This document shows, in pieces, positions 8,493 to 17,521 of a DNA stretch of 64,000 nucleotides. Made by a program: the position numbers and the translations under genes. The notes under the pieces were generated by a model. It made no database searches. It had not been told where the DNA came from and saw only the letters and a list, made by a program, of their open reading frames with translations. Origin of the DNA: Streptomyces mangrovisoli. GTDB taxonomy: Bacteria; Actinomycetota; Actinomycetes; Streptomycetales; Streptomycetaceae. Each line of letters opens with the position of its first letter. Within the stretch, counting starts at the first letter, position 1. The DNA lies in the NCBI RefSeq assembly GCF_000974985.2, contig NZ_LAVA02000015.1:1-64000 (forward strand), in the 5' to 3' direction.

Positions 8493-8525
8493 CAGGCGGT
8501 GGAGCGCCGTCGCGCCCCGGGAGGT

Positions 8526-10136
8526 TCAGGCCTCCGTCGAGCGCCGTGCCCGCAGCCCCGAGCCGATGGCCCAGCCGAGCCCGCCCACCGCGACGAGCAC
8601 CAGGGCCATCTCCGGCAGGATGCCCATCCGGGTGGCGGGCGTCTCGGAGGTGCGCAGCGGCACCTTCTGCACCAGGTAGTCCGCGACGAACATGCCCGTC
8701 TTCTGCGTGATCTTCCCGTCGGGCATGATGACCGCGCTGACCCCGCTGGTCACCGGCACGGTGACGGTGCGGCTGTGCTCGACGGCCCGGATGCGGGACA
8801 TCGCGAGCTGCTGGTAGGTCATCTCGCTGCGGTCGAAGGTCGCGTTGTTGCTCGGCACGGAGATCATCTCCGCGCCGTGGGTGACGGTGTCGCGCACCGC
8901 CCAGTCGAACGCCGCCTCGTAGCAGGTGGCGAGGCCGACCTTGGCGCCGTTCATGTCGAAGACACCGGGCTTGGTGCCGCGGCTGAAGTCCTGGCGGACC
9001 ATCGTGGTCCAGTTCTTGTTGATGTCCCCGAGGAGCGAGCGCAGCGGAAGGTACTCGCCGAACGGCTGGACCTGGCGCTTGTCGTACGTCGAGGTCGGGC
9101 CCTTCTTCGGGTCCCACAGAATCTGCTCGTTGTAGAGCTTGCCGCCGCGCTCGACGACGGCGCCGACCGAGATGGGCACGCCGATCTCGCGGGCGGCGTC
9201 GTCGATGACGGCGTACGCGTCGGGGTTGGCGAAGGGGTCGATGTCGGAGGAGTTCTCCGGCCACAGCACGAGGTCGGGCCTGGCGACCTTGCCGGCCTTG
9301 ACGTCGGCCGCGAGCTTGGCCGTCTCCTTCACGTGGTAGTCGAGCACGGCACGGCGCTGGGCGTTGAACTCGAGGCCCGAGCGCGGCACGTTGCCCTGGA
9401 TCACGGCGACGGTCGCGGTGCCGTCCTCCGCCTTGTCGCTGACCAGGGAGCGCGCGGACACGGCACCCACGACGGGCACGGCGACGCTGAGCAGCGCGGC
9501 CGCCGCGGCGCCCCGCCGTACGGCCTTGGTACGGCGGCCTTCGACCGCGACCCGGACGACCTCGCAGAGACCGAAGCCGCACAGGGCGACCGCGAAGCCG
9601 AGCACCGGGGTGCCGCCGACCGCGGCGAGCGGCAGGAACACGCCGTCGGCCTGCCCGAAGGCGATCTTGCCCCAGGGGAAGCCGCCGAACGGTACGCGCG
9701 CGCGTACCGCCTCGCCCGCTATCCACACGGCGGCCGCCCACAGGGGCCACACGGGCAGCCGGGACACGGCGGCGATGCCGACACCGACGAGCGCGAGGAA
9801 CACCGCCTCGACGGCGACCAGGGCGAGCCAGGGCACGGAGCCCACCTCGACGCCGGTCCACACCAGCAGCGGCAGCAGGAAGCCCAGGCCGAAGAGGTAG
9901 CCGAGGCCGAGGGCGGCCTTCCAGCTCCGGCCGCGCAGCACCCAGCCGAAGACGGCCAGGGCGGGCAGGGCCAGCCACCACAGGGTGCGTGGCGGGAAGC
10001 TGACGTAGAGGAGCACTCCGGAGAGTGCCGCGACGGCGGGCCGGACCAGGCCGGCGAGCCGGAGACGGCGGCGGGCGGGTGCGGGCTGCGGATCCAGCTG
10101 GTCGCTCTGGTCCACGGATGTTGCGGTGACGGTCAC
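8526..10136 (-). CDS. lnt: Apolipoprotein N-acyltransferase
   Basis: 536 aa from GTG at 10136; the reading frame stays open further upstream but without family similarity. About six N-terminal membrane segments are followed by a nitrilase-fold domain (about 220-480). The catalytic triad is visible: Glu in VLWPENSSDIDPF, Lys in YDKRQVQPFGEYLP and Cys in GLATCYEAAFDW. A last membrane segment ends the protein. It adds the third acyl chain to the N-terminal cysteine of lipoproteins on the outer face of the membrane. The usual partner, dolichol-phosphate-mannose synthase, is not adjacent. A strong hairpin follows the gene. Confidence 0.92.
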   Translation of the reverse strand: MTVTATSVDQSDQLDPQPAPARRRLRLAGLVRPAVAALSGVLLYVSFPPRTLWWLALPALAVFGWVLRGRSWKAALGLGYLFGLGFLLPLLVWTGVEVGSVPWLALVAVEAVFLALVGVGIAAVSRLPVWPLWAAAVWIAGEAVRARVPFGGFPWGKIAFGQADGVFLPLAAVGGTPVLGFAVALCGFGLCEVVRVAVEGRRTKAVRRGAAAAALLSVAVPVVGAVSARSLVSDKAEDGTATVAVIQGNVPRSGLEFNAQRRAVLDYHVKETAKLAADVKAGKVARPDLVLWPENSSDIDPFANPDAYAVIDDAAREIGVPISVGAVVERGGKLYNEQILWDPKKGPTSTYDKRQVQPFGEYLPLRSLLGDINKNWTTMVRQDFSRGTKPGVFDMNGAKVGLATCYEAAFDWAVRDTVTHGAEMISVPSNNATFDRSEMTYQQLAMSRIRAVEHSRTVTVPVTSGVSAVIMPDGKITQKTGMFVADYLVQKVPLRTSETPATRMGILPEMALVLVAVGGLGWAIGSGLRARRSTEA

Positions 10137-10452
10137 TCCGGGAGTGTAAGACGGCCGCCTGGGGCGCCGACAAGCATGGCCCTGGTCACAGGGGCGGGCT
10201 TCGGCCTTTCCGCCGGCCGGGATCCGGGCGTTCGGCGGGGCGGGATCCCGGCTCTCCCGGGCTCCCGCCGTACGGGCGGCGGCCTCCCCCGTGAGCATGC
10301 CGTTCCTGCCCAACACGTCCACAAACCGGCCATCAGCCGTTACGGTGTGCGAAGCCTCGGCCAGTCGGGCCGGTCGCGGCCTGGGGGGCCTCGGCCGGGG
10401 GACGACCGGGGGACGACCGGGGTTCTGGGAGCGACGGGTGGGGACCACGCAC
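10137..10452. other. 316-bp spacer between divergent lnt and the ligase-like gene
   Basis: It must hold promoters for both genes. I see no strong consensus. The least GC-rich part (about 10320-10350, around CCGTTACGGTGTGCG) is the likeliest promoter zone. G-rich direct repeats (GGGGGACGACC, about 10395-10420) lie before the plus-strand ATG. Confidence 0.4.
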
Positions 10453-11535
10453 ATGACGTCCATGGCCGAGCCGGCCGTGGACGGTGACAGACGGAACGTC
10501 GCGGACGCGGTGGGCGTCGCGCTGCTGGGGGCGGGCGCGGTGTGGTCGATGATCACCGCGGCGGCGCACGACGGCCGCCCGGAGGGCGTGCTGCTCGCGG
10601 TGCTCGCCGTGGGCGCCGGCTTCGCCGCGGGGCGGATCGTCGGCGCGCTGCTGCCGGTCGCCGCGCCGTGCGCCGCCGCGCTCACCGGGCTCGGCCTCGC
10701 GGTGGCGCTGCCGCATCTCGCGCCGGGACCGCAGTTCGCCACACCGCTCGGAGGTGCCGGGGCCACGGCCGGACTGCTGGTCCTCGCCACCGGCGCGGCC
10801 TGCTGCGCCGCCTGGGCGACGCCGGTGCCCGCCCTGCGGCTGGCGCTACGGCTGCTGGCGGGCGGGATCGTGGCCGGCGCGGTCGCCGTCGGCTCGCCGG
10901 CCGGGGCCGTGACGGGCGGCGGGGTGCTGCTGTGCTCGCTGGCGGCGGGGCGGATGCGCCGCCGCGGCGTGGGCATCGCGGGTCTGCTGCTGGCGACCGG
11001 GGTGGTGACCGGGACGGCGTGGGCCGTCGCGGGCGGTGTCCTGCCGGACGGCCTGTCCGCGTCGCTGGAGGGCCAGCTGTCCGAGCGCCGGGTGCGCCTG
11101 TGGCGCGACGCCCTGCACCTGGCGCACGGCCATCCGGGCTCGGGCGTGGGCCCCGGCCGCTTCGGCGAACTGAGCCGGACGGCGGCGCAGTCGCTGCTGC
11201 CCGACGGGAAGCCGCACTCGGCGCCGTTGCAGCTGGCGGCCGAGCAGGGGCTCGTCGGGGTGCTGCTGCTGGCTGGGGCGTTCTGCTGGCTGCTCTACGC
11301 GCTGTGGCGCGGTCCGCGCTCCACCCCGGTCGCGCTCACCGCGGGCGCCGCGCTGACGGCGCTGGCCGCGATCGCCGCCGTGGGCGACGCGCTGAGCTTC
11401 ACCACCGTGACGGTGGGGATCGGCGTGCTGGCGGGGCTGGCCACGGCCCGCCCGATCGCCGACGAGACGCAGGAGGCGGCGGCGCTCAGTTCAGCCGGCC
11501 GGACGCCGTCGGCGGGCGCAGCCGGTCCCGGATGA
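10453..11535 (+). CDS. Polytopic membrane protein resembling O-antigen ligase/Wzy family
   Basis: 360 aa from ATG at 10453 (GGTGGGGACC upstream); the open frame extends to 10291. It has about ten hydrophobic segments. The region RRVRLWRDALHLAHGHPGSGVGPGRFGELS followed by HSAPLQLAAEQGLVG resembles the periplasmic loop and following helix of O-antigen ligase/polymerase proteins (R-x-W, G-x-G-x-G, and a conserved histidine before Q-x-x-x-E-x-G). In Gram-positives such proteins may polymerise or transfer a glycan outside the membrane. It overlaps the convergent gene by 50 bp. Substrate unknown. Confidence 0.65.
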   Translation: MTSMAEPAVDGDRRNVADAVGVALLGAGAVWSMITAAAHDGRPEGVLLAVLAVGAGFAAGRIVGALLPVAAPCAAALTGLGLAVALPHLAPGPQFATPLGGAGATAGLLVLATGAACCAAWATPVPALRLALRLLAGGIVAGAVAVGSPAGAVTGGGVLLCSLAAGRMRRRGVGIAGLLLATGVVTGTAWAVAGGVLPDGLSASLEGQLSERRVRLWRDALHLAHGHPGSGVGPGRFGELSRTAAQSLLPDGKPHSAPLQLAAEQGLVGVLLLAGAFCWLLYALWRGPRSTPVALTAGAALTALAAIAAVGDALSFTTVTVGIGVLAGLATARPIADETQEAAALSSAGRTPSAGAAGPG

Positions 11536-12034
11536 CGCGTACGCCCGTCTCCGCGTTGTCCACCGTGATGGTGAAGGTGTGCCCGTCCCACAGGCTCAGC
11601 ACGATGCCCTCGCCCCGGCGCACGATGACCGCGGTGCCCTTCTCGGGCCGCCAGCGGTAGCCCCAGCCGCCCCACTGGCGCGGGGTGACGTGCGGCTCGA
11701 ACTCGGCGCCCGCCACGTTCTTCAGCGGGATGCGGCGGCGCGGCAGTCCCATGTGGCCGCAGCGCACCTCGAGGAACTCCCGGTCGACCTTCAGGGCGAC
11801 GTTCACGAACGCGAGCGTGCCGTAGAGGACGAGCAGTCCGGCCGCGATGCAGCCGATGACGGACATCAGCAGGGCGGCGGTGCCCGAGGTCCAGGCGGAG
11901 TCCACGGCGAGCTCGATGCCGAGGGCCAGGCAGGCCGCTCCGGCCAGCGCGGTGAGCCACTGGAAGCGGTTGGTGGCGCGTCCGGTCCACACCTCGGGGT
12001 GCGGACTCTCCTCGTCCGGGGGATGGTCCCTCAT
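11486..12034 (-). CDS. Membrane protein with a bacterial PH-like domain
   Basis: 182 aa. Two hydrophobic segments (about 28-75: TALAGAACLALGIELAV and AALLMSVIGCIAAGLLVLYG) are followed by a beta-rich C-terminal half (VDREFLEVRCGHMGLPRRRIPLKNVAGAEF, RRGEGIVLSLWDGHTFTITVDNA) that resembles bacterial PH/DUF3093-type domains common in Actinobacteria. No catalytic motif. Its 3' end overlaps the convergent ligase-like gene by 50 bp. Function unknown. Confidence 0.7.
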   Translation of the reverse strand: MRDHPPDEESPHPEVWTGRATNRFQWLTALAGAACLALGIELAVDSAWTSGTAALLMSVIGCIAAGLLVLYGTLAFVNVALKVDREFLEVRCGHMGLPRRRIPLKNVAGAEFEPHVTPRQWGGWGYRWRPEKGTAVIVRRGEGIVLSLWDGHTFTITVDNAETGVRVIRDRLRPPTASGRLN

Positions 12035-12178
12035 GGTGATGAGACTACTCAGGTTTCCCTGCGCGCGGAGGACGTCGCGCAGGGTGACGGCGACCGGCCG
12101 TGCCCGCGCGGCCGGAACGGCTCCGCGAGTCGCACGGGGTGAGCGGGCGACGACGGCCCGTCGGTGACGCGGCCGGCG

Positions 12179-12356
12179 GACCGGAAGGCCCGCCCAGGTC
12201 GCGTGGGGTCAGGGGATCGGAAGGCCCGCTCAGGTCGCGTCGGGTCAGGGGACCGGGAGGCCCGCTCAGGTCGCGTCCGGTCAGGGACCGGGAGATCTCG
12301 CAGGTTGCGTCCGGTCAGGGGACCGGGAGACCTCGAAGGTCGCGTCCGGTCAGTGG
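12179..12356. repeat. Five-copy 35-36-bp tandem repeat
   Basis: Units start at 12179, 12215, 12251, 12286 and 12321, with cores GACCGGGAGGCCCGCTCAGG and TCGCGTCCGGTCAGGG. The first three are 36 bp, the later ones 35 bp. They fill the spacer between the PH-like gene and the 3' end of the racemase-like gene, touching its stop codon. No gene is supported inside. Confidence 0.85.
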
Positions 12357-13138
12357 GCCGGGCTGGCCGCCGGCCGCAGCAGGCGGCCTTCGGCGTAGGC
12401 GAGCGCGGCGACGGGCAGCTCGCCCTCGCGGCCGCTGAGCAGCACCGTCACGGTGCCGCGGGCCGGTGCGCCGGGGGCGGCCTCGACGCCGATCCGGCGC
12501 AGCGCCTGGGCGGCCACCGCCTCGGCGGAGCCGTGCAGGGCCGGCGGGGCGGCTCCGGGGCGCTGCACGGCGGCCCGGATGTGCTCGGCGACGAGTTCGT
12601 AGTGGGTGCAGCCCAGGACGACGGTGGTGACGTCGTCGGGGGTCAGTTCGGCGGCCGCGGAGACGGCGGCGGCCACGGCGGCCTCGTCCGCGTGCTCCAC
12701 GGCCTCGGCCAGGCCCCAGCAGGGCACCTCGGTGACCCGTACGCCGTCCGCGAAGTCCTCGATGAGGCCGCGCTGGTAGGGGCTTCCGGTGGTGGCGGGG
12801 GTGGCCCAGATCGCGACGGGTCCGCCGCCCGCCGCGGCCGGCTTGATCGCGGGGACGGTGCCGATGACCGGCAGCCCGGGTTCGAGGCGGGCGCGCAGGG
12901 CGGGCAGGGCGTGCACGGTCGCGGTGTTGCAGCCGACGATGAGGGCCTCGGGCGCGTGCGCGGCGGCGGCCTCGGCGACGGCGACGGCGCGCCGGGTGAG
13001 GTCCTCGGGGGTGCGCGGACCCCACGGCATTCCGTCGGGGTCGAGGGAGAGCACGAGATCCGCGTCGGGCCGCAGGCGCCGTACCGCGGCGGTGGCCGCC
13101 AGCAGGCCGATTCCGGAGTCCATGAGCGCGATCTTCAC
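12350..13138 (-). CDS. Aspartate/glutamate racemase family protein (MurI-like)
   Basis: 262 aa from GTG at 13138. Motifs of glutamate racemase are present: the N-terminal MDSGIGLLA, the first catalytic cysteine in IVGCNTATVHALP, and the second in VVLGCTHYELV. MurI makes D-glutamate for peptidoglycan. The first motif deviates from the usual DSGxGG, and Streptomyces normally carries a canonical murI elsewhere, so this may be a paralogue with another substrate. It is divergent from the HpnB-like glycosyltransferase (57-bp spacer). Confidence 0.8.
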   Translation of the reverse strand: MKIALMDSGIGLLAATAAVRRLRPDADLVLSLDPDGMPWGPRTPEDLTRRAVAVAEAAAAHAPEALIVGCNTATVHALPALRARLEPGLPVIGTVPAIKPAAAGGGPVAIWATPATTGSPYQRGLIEDFADGVRVTEVPCWGLAEAVEHADEAAVAAAVSAAAELTPDDVTTVVLGCTHYELVAEHIRAAVQRPGAAPPALHGSAEAVAAQALRRIGVEAAPGAPARGTVTVLLSGREGELPVAALAYAEGRLLRPAASPAH

Positions 13139-13195
13139 GCGGCAACGATAGACGATGGCCGTCCGCGGGCCGGTGGCGTGGGGCAGACTGCGGGA

Positions 13196-14371
13196 GTGAG
13201 CGCCCTCGTGTGGATCGCCGTCGTGTCCCTGGCCGCCTGGCTGTGGCTGCTGCTGTGCCAGGGCTTCTTCTGGCGCACGGACGTGCGTCTGCCGCCGCGC
13301 CGGGACCCCGGGGAGTGGCCGTACGTCTGTGTCGTCGTGCCCGCGCGCGACGAGGCGGCCGTACTGCCCGCGAGTCTGCCGTCGCTGCTCGCGCAGGAGT
13401 ATCCGGGGCGGGCCGAGGTGTTCCTGGTCGACGACGGCAGCACGGACGGCACCGGGGACCTGGCGCACGAGCTGGCCCGGCGTCACGGCGGGCTGCCACT
13501 GACGGTGGACTCCCCCGGTGAGCCGCCCGCGGGCTGGACGGGCAAGCTGTGGGCCGTGCGGCACGGCGTCGCGCGGGCACGCGCGCGGGGACCGGAGTAT
13601 CTGCTGCTGACGGACGCGGACATCGCGCACGCCCCGGACAGTCTGCGGGAGCTGGTGGCGGCGGCCCGTACCGGCGGATTCGACGTGGTGTCGCAGATGG
13701 CGCGGCTGCGGGTGGAGAGCCTGTGGGAGCGGCTCGTGGTGCCCGCGTTCGTCTACTTCTTCGCGCAGCTGTATCCCTTCCGCCGCATCGGCCGGCGGGG
13801 GTCCCGTACCGCGGCCGCCGCCGGGGGCTGTGTGCTGATCCGGACCGAGGCCGCCGAGCGGGCGCGGATCCCGGACGCGATCCGGCACGCGGTGATCGAC
13901 GACGTGGCGCTCGCGCGGTCCGTGAAGGGCGGCGGCGGGCACATCTGGCTGGGGCTCGCCGACCGGGTGGACAGCGTGCGCCCCTACCCGCGGCTGCACG
14001 ACCTGTGGCGGATGGTCGCGCGCAGCGCCTACGCGCAGCTGCGGCACAGTCCCGTGCTCCTCGCGGGGACGGTTCTGGGGCTCGCGCTGGTGTATCTGGT
14101 GCCGCCGGTCGCGCTGGTCGTGGGCCTGGCGGCGGGCAGCGGGCCGGCCGCGGCGGCCGGGGGCCTGGCGTGGCTGACGATGACCGCGACGTACGTGCCG
14201 ATGCTCCGTTACTACCGCCTGCCGCTGTGGCTCGCTCCGCTGCTGCCGGGGACGGCGTTCCTCTATCTCCTGATGACGGTCGACTCGGCCGTGCAGCACT
14301 ACCGGGGGCGCGGCGCGGCCTGGAAGGGCCGCACCTACGCCCGCCCGGAAACCGTCTCGGAGGACGGCTGA
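13196..14371 (+). CDS. Membrane glycosyltransferase family 2, HpnB-like
   Basis: 391 aa from GTG at 13196. An N-terminal membrane helix precedes a GT2 domain: VVPARDEAAVLP, the DDGSTDGT nucleotide-sugar site, PPAGWTGKLWAV, LLTDADIAHAPDSL and AVIDDVALARSVK. Three hydrophobic segments follow (about 280-365). SLWERLVVPAFVYFFAQLYPF and AAAAGGCVLIRTEA match hopene-associated glycosyltransferase HpnB. No other hopanoid genes lie in this window, so the acceptor lipid is open. The downstream end converges on the TerD gene at 20 bp. Confidence 0.8.
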   Translation: MSALVWIAVVSLAAWLWLLLCQGFFWRTDVRLPPRRDPGEWPYVCVVVPARDEAAVLPASLPSLLAQEYPGRAEVFLVDDGSTDGTGDLAHELARRHGGLPLTVDSPGEPPAGWTGKLWAVRHGVARARARGPEYLLLTDADIAHAPDSLRELVAAARTGGFDVVSQMARLRVESLWERLVVPAFVYFFAQLYPFRRIGRRGSRTAAAAGGCVLIRTEAAERARIPDAIRHAVIDDVALARSVKGGGGHIWLGLADRVDSVRPYPRLHDLWRMVARSAYAQLRHSPVLLAGTVLGLALVYLVPPVALVVGLAAGSGPAAAAGGLAWLTMTATYVPMLRYYRLPLWLAPLLPGTAFLYLLMTVDSAVQHYRGRGAAWKGRTYARPETVSEDG

Positions 14372-14391
14372 CGGGTCCCCGGGGGGGGTGG

Positions 14392-15852
14392 CTATTTGCG
14401 GCCCGGGGTCCAGTTCATGCCCCAGCCGTAGACGCGGTCGATGGTCCGCTGCGGGCTGACCCCGCGCTCCGGTACGAGGTAGCGGGCCTCACGCTGTACG
14501 AGCAGGTCGCCGCCGGTGTTGGTGATCAGGGCGAGCGCGCACACCGTGGAGGGGACCGTGCACTCGTCGAGGGAGAAGTCGATGGGCGCGCCGTGCTGCG
14601 GCTGGAGGGTGACCGTGGCGTGCAGGTCGGCGAAGGACCGGGCGCCCTCGTAGATGGTCACGAAGACCAGGATGCGGCGGAAGTCCTGCTTGTGGTCGAG
14701 GTTGACGGTGAGGTTCTCGCCGCTCTCGACGGCCCCGGTGCGGTCGTCGCCGTCGAGGTGGATGTACGGCGGCTGGTGCAGCGAGCCGAAGGCGTTGCCG
14801 AGCGCCTGGACGACTCCCTTGCGGCCGTCGGCGAGTTCGTACAGCGCGCACAGGTCGAGGTCGAGGTCGGCATGGAGGGCGACGGCGCGGCCGCGCTTGC
14901 TGCCCCAGCCGGAGAACTGCTTGCGGACCTGCCAGTTGAGGTTCACGCGCAGGGTGCCGGAGGTGCCGCCCTGCTTGGCGAGCGACACGGCGGGCGCGGC
15001 CTTGGTGAGCGTGACCTTGCCGAGGCTGACGGGCCGGGTCGGCGGGGTGGCCGGGGGCGGGGGCATCCCGACGGCCGGCCGGCCGGTGGGCGGCGGCGCC
15101 GCGGTGAACGGCGGCGGTGCCGCCGTGTAGGGCGGGGTGACCGGGGGCGGGGTGGGCGCCGCCGGCGGTACGGGCGTGGCCGCGAGGGTCGGGGTCGGCG
15201 CGGTGGGCGGCGTGGCGACCTGCCGTCCGGTCCCGGTCCCGGCCGCGGGCCAGACGGGTGCGGACGGCTGCGGCGTGAGAGGGCCCGCGGCCGGGGCGGG
15301 GCCGGCGGCGGGCTGCCCGGGGTGCTGCGGCTCGTCCACGGTGATGCCGTAGTCCCTGGCGAGCCCTTCGAGGCCGCTGCCGTAGCCCTGTCCGACGGCG
15401 CGGAACTTCCACGCGCCCTGGCGGCGGTAGAACTCGCCGAGGACGAAGGCGGTTTCGACGGTGGCTCCGGTGCTGTCGAACCGGGCGACCACCGCGCCCT
15501 GCGCGCTGTCCGTGACCTGGATGTACAGTCCGGGCACCTGGCCGAAGGAGCCGCCGTCCGCCGAGGCCGCGAGGATCACGGTCTGGATCGCGGGCTCCAC
15601 GCGCGCAAGGTCGACGAGAAGGGTGTCGGTGACCTGCCCGCCGGTGGTGCGCTTGCCCTCGTGGCGGACCGCGCCCGAGGCGTGGGCCGGCTGGTTGTAG
15701 AAGACGAAGTCTCCGTCGGAGCGCACCTTTCCGGCCACGAGCAGCAGCGCCGAGGCGTCCGCGTCGGGCACCCCGGGTCCGGTTCGCCACCCCAGTTCGA
15801 CGCGCAGGGCCGCCGTCGGCACCGGCGTGTTCGACCCTTTCGGCATTGACAT
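14392..15852 (-). CDS. Two-domain TerD-family (tellurium/stress) protein
   Basis: 486 aa from ATG at 15852 (GGGGGCGGAC upstream); ATG at 15864 would add four residues. The N-terminal TerD domain (about 1-180) shows [26 protein letters not shown] and [21 protein letters not shown] long Pro/Ala linker follows (about 185-275), then a second TerA/TerD-like domain (about 290-480; [49 protein letters not shown]). Acidic residues in both may bind Ca2+. TerD proteins link to tellurite resistance, membrane stress and sporulation in Streptomyces. No other ter gene is adjacent. Confidence 0.88.
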   Translation of the reverse strand: MSMPKGSNTPVPTAALRVELGWRTGPGVPDADASALLLVAGKVRSDGDFVFYNQPAHASGAVRHEGKRTTGGQVTDTLLVDLARVEPAIQTVILAASADGGSFGQVPGLYIQVTDSAQGAVVARFDSTGATVETAFVLGEFYRRQGAWKFRAVGQGYGSGLEGLARDYGITVDEPQHPGQPAAGPAPAAGPLTPQPSAPVWPAAGTGTGRQVATPPTAPTPTLAATPVPPAAPTPPPVTPPYTAAPPPFTAAPPPTGRPAVGMPPPPATPPTRPVSLGKVTLTKAAPAVSLAKQGGTSGTLRVNLNWQVRKQFSGWGSKRGRAVALHADLDLDLCALYELADGRKGVVQALGNAFGSLHQPPYIHLDGDDRTGAVESGENLTVNLDHKQDFRRILVFVTIYEGARSFADLHATVTLQPQHGAPIDFSLDECTVPSTVCALALITNTGGDLLVQREARYLVPERGVSPQRTIDRVYGWGMNWTPGRK

Positions 15853-16210
15853 GTCCGCCCCCATTACGGATCACCGCGCCGGGCCGTTCCCGGCCGTTCT
15901 CACCTTGTCCACCGACCTGCCCCAGGACCGGTCTCCCGGACAACCTAATCCCGCCGGGCGGCGGGTGCCCATCACTGTCGCGGAAACCCCTCGACCCGGC
16001 CGTGAGCTGGGGCTGTCCGCCGGCCCCGGACCCTGCCGGGCAACCCCGGGTAACCCGCTCGGAACTCGGCCTTTACAGGATCCAGACGCCGTTCGCTGCC
16101 CTTTTTTGCCAAGTTCGCTCGCATTGGGGATCCAGGGGCGGCGTCGACACGGAAAACAACCCTCTTATCGGTCTCCCCAATGAGCACATCGTGGGCTTAA
16201 CTTATGTGCC
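15853..16210. other. 358-bp spacer between divergent TerD and Pro/Gln-rich genes
   Basis: It holds promoters for both directions. The right half is AT-richer than its surroundings (for example GGAAAACAACCCTCTTATCG around 16150-16170, and GGGCTTAACTTATG before the plus gene). TAACTT at 16198-16203 sits 7 bp before the ATG and could be a -10 for leaderless transcription. The 71-codon open frame at 15972-16187 on the minus strand has no supporting feature. Confidence 0.4.
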
Positions 16211-16654
16211 ATGACCTCCCCCCGCTCCACTTATGGCGGCGGCTACTACTCCGCCTCCTTCCCGGACACCCCGATCTACGACTCGCTCGTGGCCGAGCGG
16301 GGCACCCCGCAGATCGCCCCGATCCGGGTCCCCGCCGCGTACGAGTCGAGCAGCCACCTGCCCGCGCTCCCGTCGGCGCTCCCCGCCCTCCCGGCCGGCC
16401 CGTCCCAGCAGATGCCCATGTACGGGTATCCGCAGGCGCAGCAGCCGGCTCCGCTCCAGCAGGCGCCCGCGGCGTACATCCCGCAGCAGGCGTCGGCGCC
16501 GCGGGGCTACCCGGCCCCGCAGCAGCCGCTGCCGCCCCGCCCGATGGCGGCCGGCACCGGCTACGAGGCGATGCGCCCGGCAGCGCCGCGCCCCGCGCCC
16601 GCTCCGTACCAGGATCCGTACAACAATCAGCAGACTCAGTACCGAGGCTACTGA
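16211..16654 (+). CDS. Small Pro/Gln/Ala-rich conserved Streptomyces protein (DUF6643-like)
   Basis: 147 aa, starting MTSPRSTYGGGYYSASFPDTPIYDSL. The first 45 residues look ordered (LVAERGTPQIAPIRVPAAY). The rest is a low-complexity PxxPQQ-type tail rich in Pro, Gln, Ala and Tyr, ending DPYNNQQTQYRGY. There is no signal peptide or membrane segment. From memory it resembles a Streptomyces-wide family of unknown function. No ribosome site is visible before the ATG, so translation may be leaderless. The MOSC gene follows 42 bp downstream. Confidence 0.7.
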   Translation: MTSPRSTYGGGYYSASFPDTPIYDSLVAERGTPQIAPIRVPAAYESSSHLPALPSALPALPAGPSQQMPMYGYPQAQQPAPLQQAPAAYIPQQASAPRGYPAPQQPLPPRPMAAGTGYEAMRPAAPRPAPAPYQDPYNNQQTQYRGY

Positions 16655-16696
16655 CCTGCTCCTCCGGAGGTCCGTTCCACCTGGCACGATGGCGTC

Positions 16697-17521
16697 ATGG
16701 GGAATGCACGGCTGCACTCGATCCACGTCCATCCGGCGAAGGCACTGCGGGGGTTCTCACCCGAGCAGGCCGTCGTGGAGCCCTGGGGGCTTGCCGGGGA
16801 CCGGCGCTGGGTCCTGATCGACGACGGGGGAAAGGTCGTCACGCAGCGCGAACAGCCACGTCTCGCACTCGCCGCCGCCGGGCTCCTGCCCGACGGCGGC
16901 GTCGTGCTGTCCGGGCCCGGCCGCGATCCGCTGACGGTGCACCCGCCGCACGGCGGGGACCGGGTCAAGGCGGAGATCTTCGGTACGACGGTGGAGGGCG
17001 CGGCCGCCGACGCCGCCGCGCACGCCTGGTGCAGCGCCTACCTCGGGGCACCGGTCCGGCTGGTGCACATGGACGATCCGGCCCGCAGCCGTCCGATCGA
17101 CCCCGACTACGCGCTGCCCGGAGAGACGGTCAGCTTCGCGGACGGCTATCCCCTCCTCGTCACGACGCTCGCCTCGCTCGACGCCCTCAACGCGCTGATC
17201 GCACAGGGCGACCACGCCGAGGAGGGTCCGCTGCCCATGAACCGGTTCCGGCCCAACGTGGTGGTGAGCGGCACCGCCGCGTGGGCGGAGGACGGCTGGC
17301 GGCGCATCGCGATCGGCGAAGTCGCCTTCCGTGTCACGAAGCTGTGCGGCCGCTGCGTGGTGACCACGACCGACCAGCACACCGCCCACCGCGGCAAGGA
17401 ACCCCTGCGCACCCTGGCCCGGCACCGGCGGCTGGACGGCAAGCTGATGTTCGGCCAGAACCTGGTGCCGGAGCGCACCGGCACGGTCCACGTCGGCGAC
17501 CCGGTCACGATCCTGGACTGA
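16697..17521 (+). CDS. MOSC domain protein (YcbX/mARC-like)
   Basis: 274 aa. The N-terminal MOSC beta-barrel (LHSIHVHPAKALRGFSPEQAVVEPWGLAGDRRWVLID) is followed by the MOSC domain with MNRFRPNVVVSG, the molybdenum-cofactor cysteine region KLCGRCVVTTTDQ, and a C-terminal FGQNLVPERTGTVHVGDPV. These are hallmarks of the YcbX/mARC group that uses sulfurated Moco to reduce N-hydroxylated compounds. The C-terminal ferredoxin of E. coli YcbX is absent, so it needs a separate electron donor. Confidence 0.88.
   Translation: MGNARLHSIHVHPAKALRGFSPEQAVVEPWGLAGDRRWVLIDDGGKVVTQREQPRLALAAAGLLPDGGVVLSGPGRDPLTVHPPHGGDRVKAEIFGTTVEGAAADAAAHAWCSAYLGAPVRLVHMDDPARSRPIDPDYALPGETVSFADGYPLLVTTLASLDALNALIAQGDHAEEGPLPMNRFRPNVVVSGTAAWAEDGWRRIAIGEVAFRVTKLCGRCVVTTTDQHTAHRGKEPLRTLARHRRLDGKLMFGQNLVPERTGTVHVGDPVTILD

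Noticed and set aside
12179..12356. CRISPR array
   Set aside because: Units are adjacent with no unique spacers, and no cas genes are near; it is a plain tandem repeat.
15972..16187. Small 71-codon minus-strand gene
   Set aside because: No ribosome site, no recognisable fold, and it lies in a promoter spacer.
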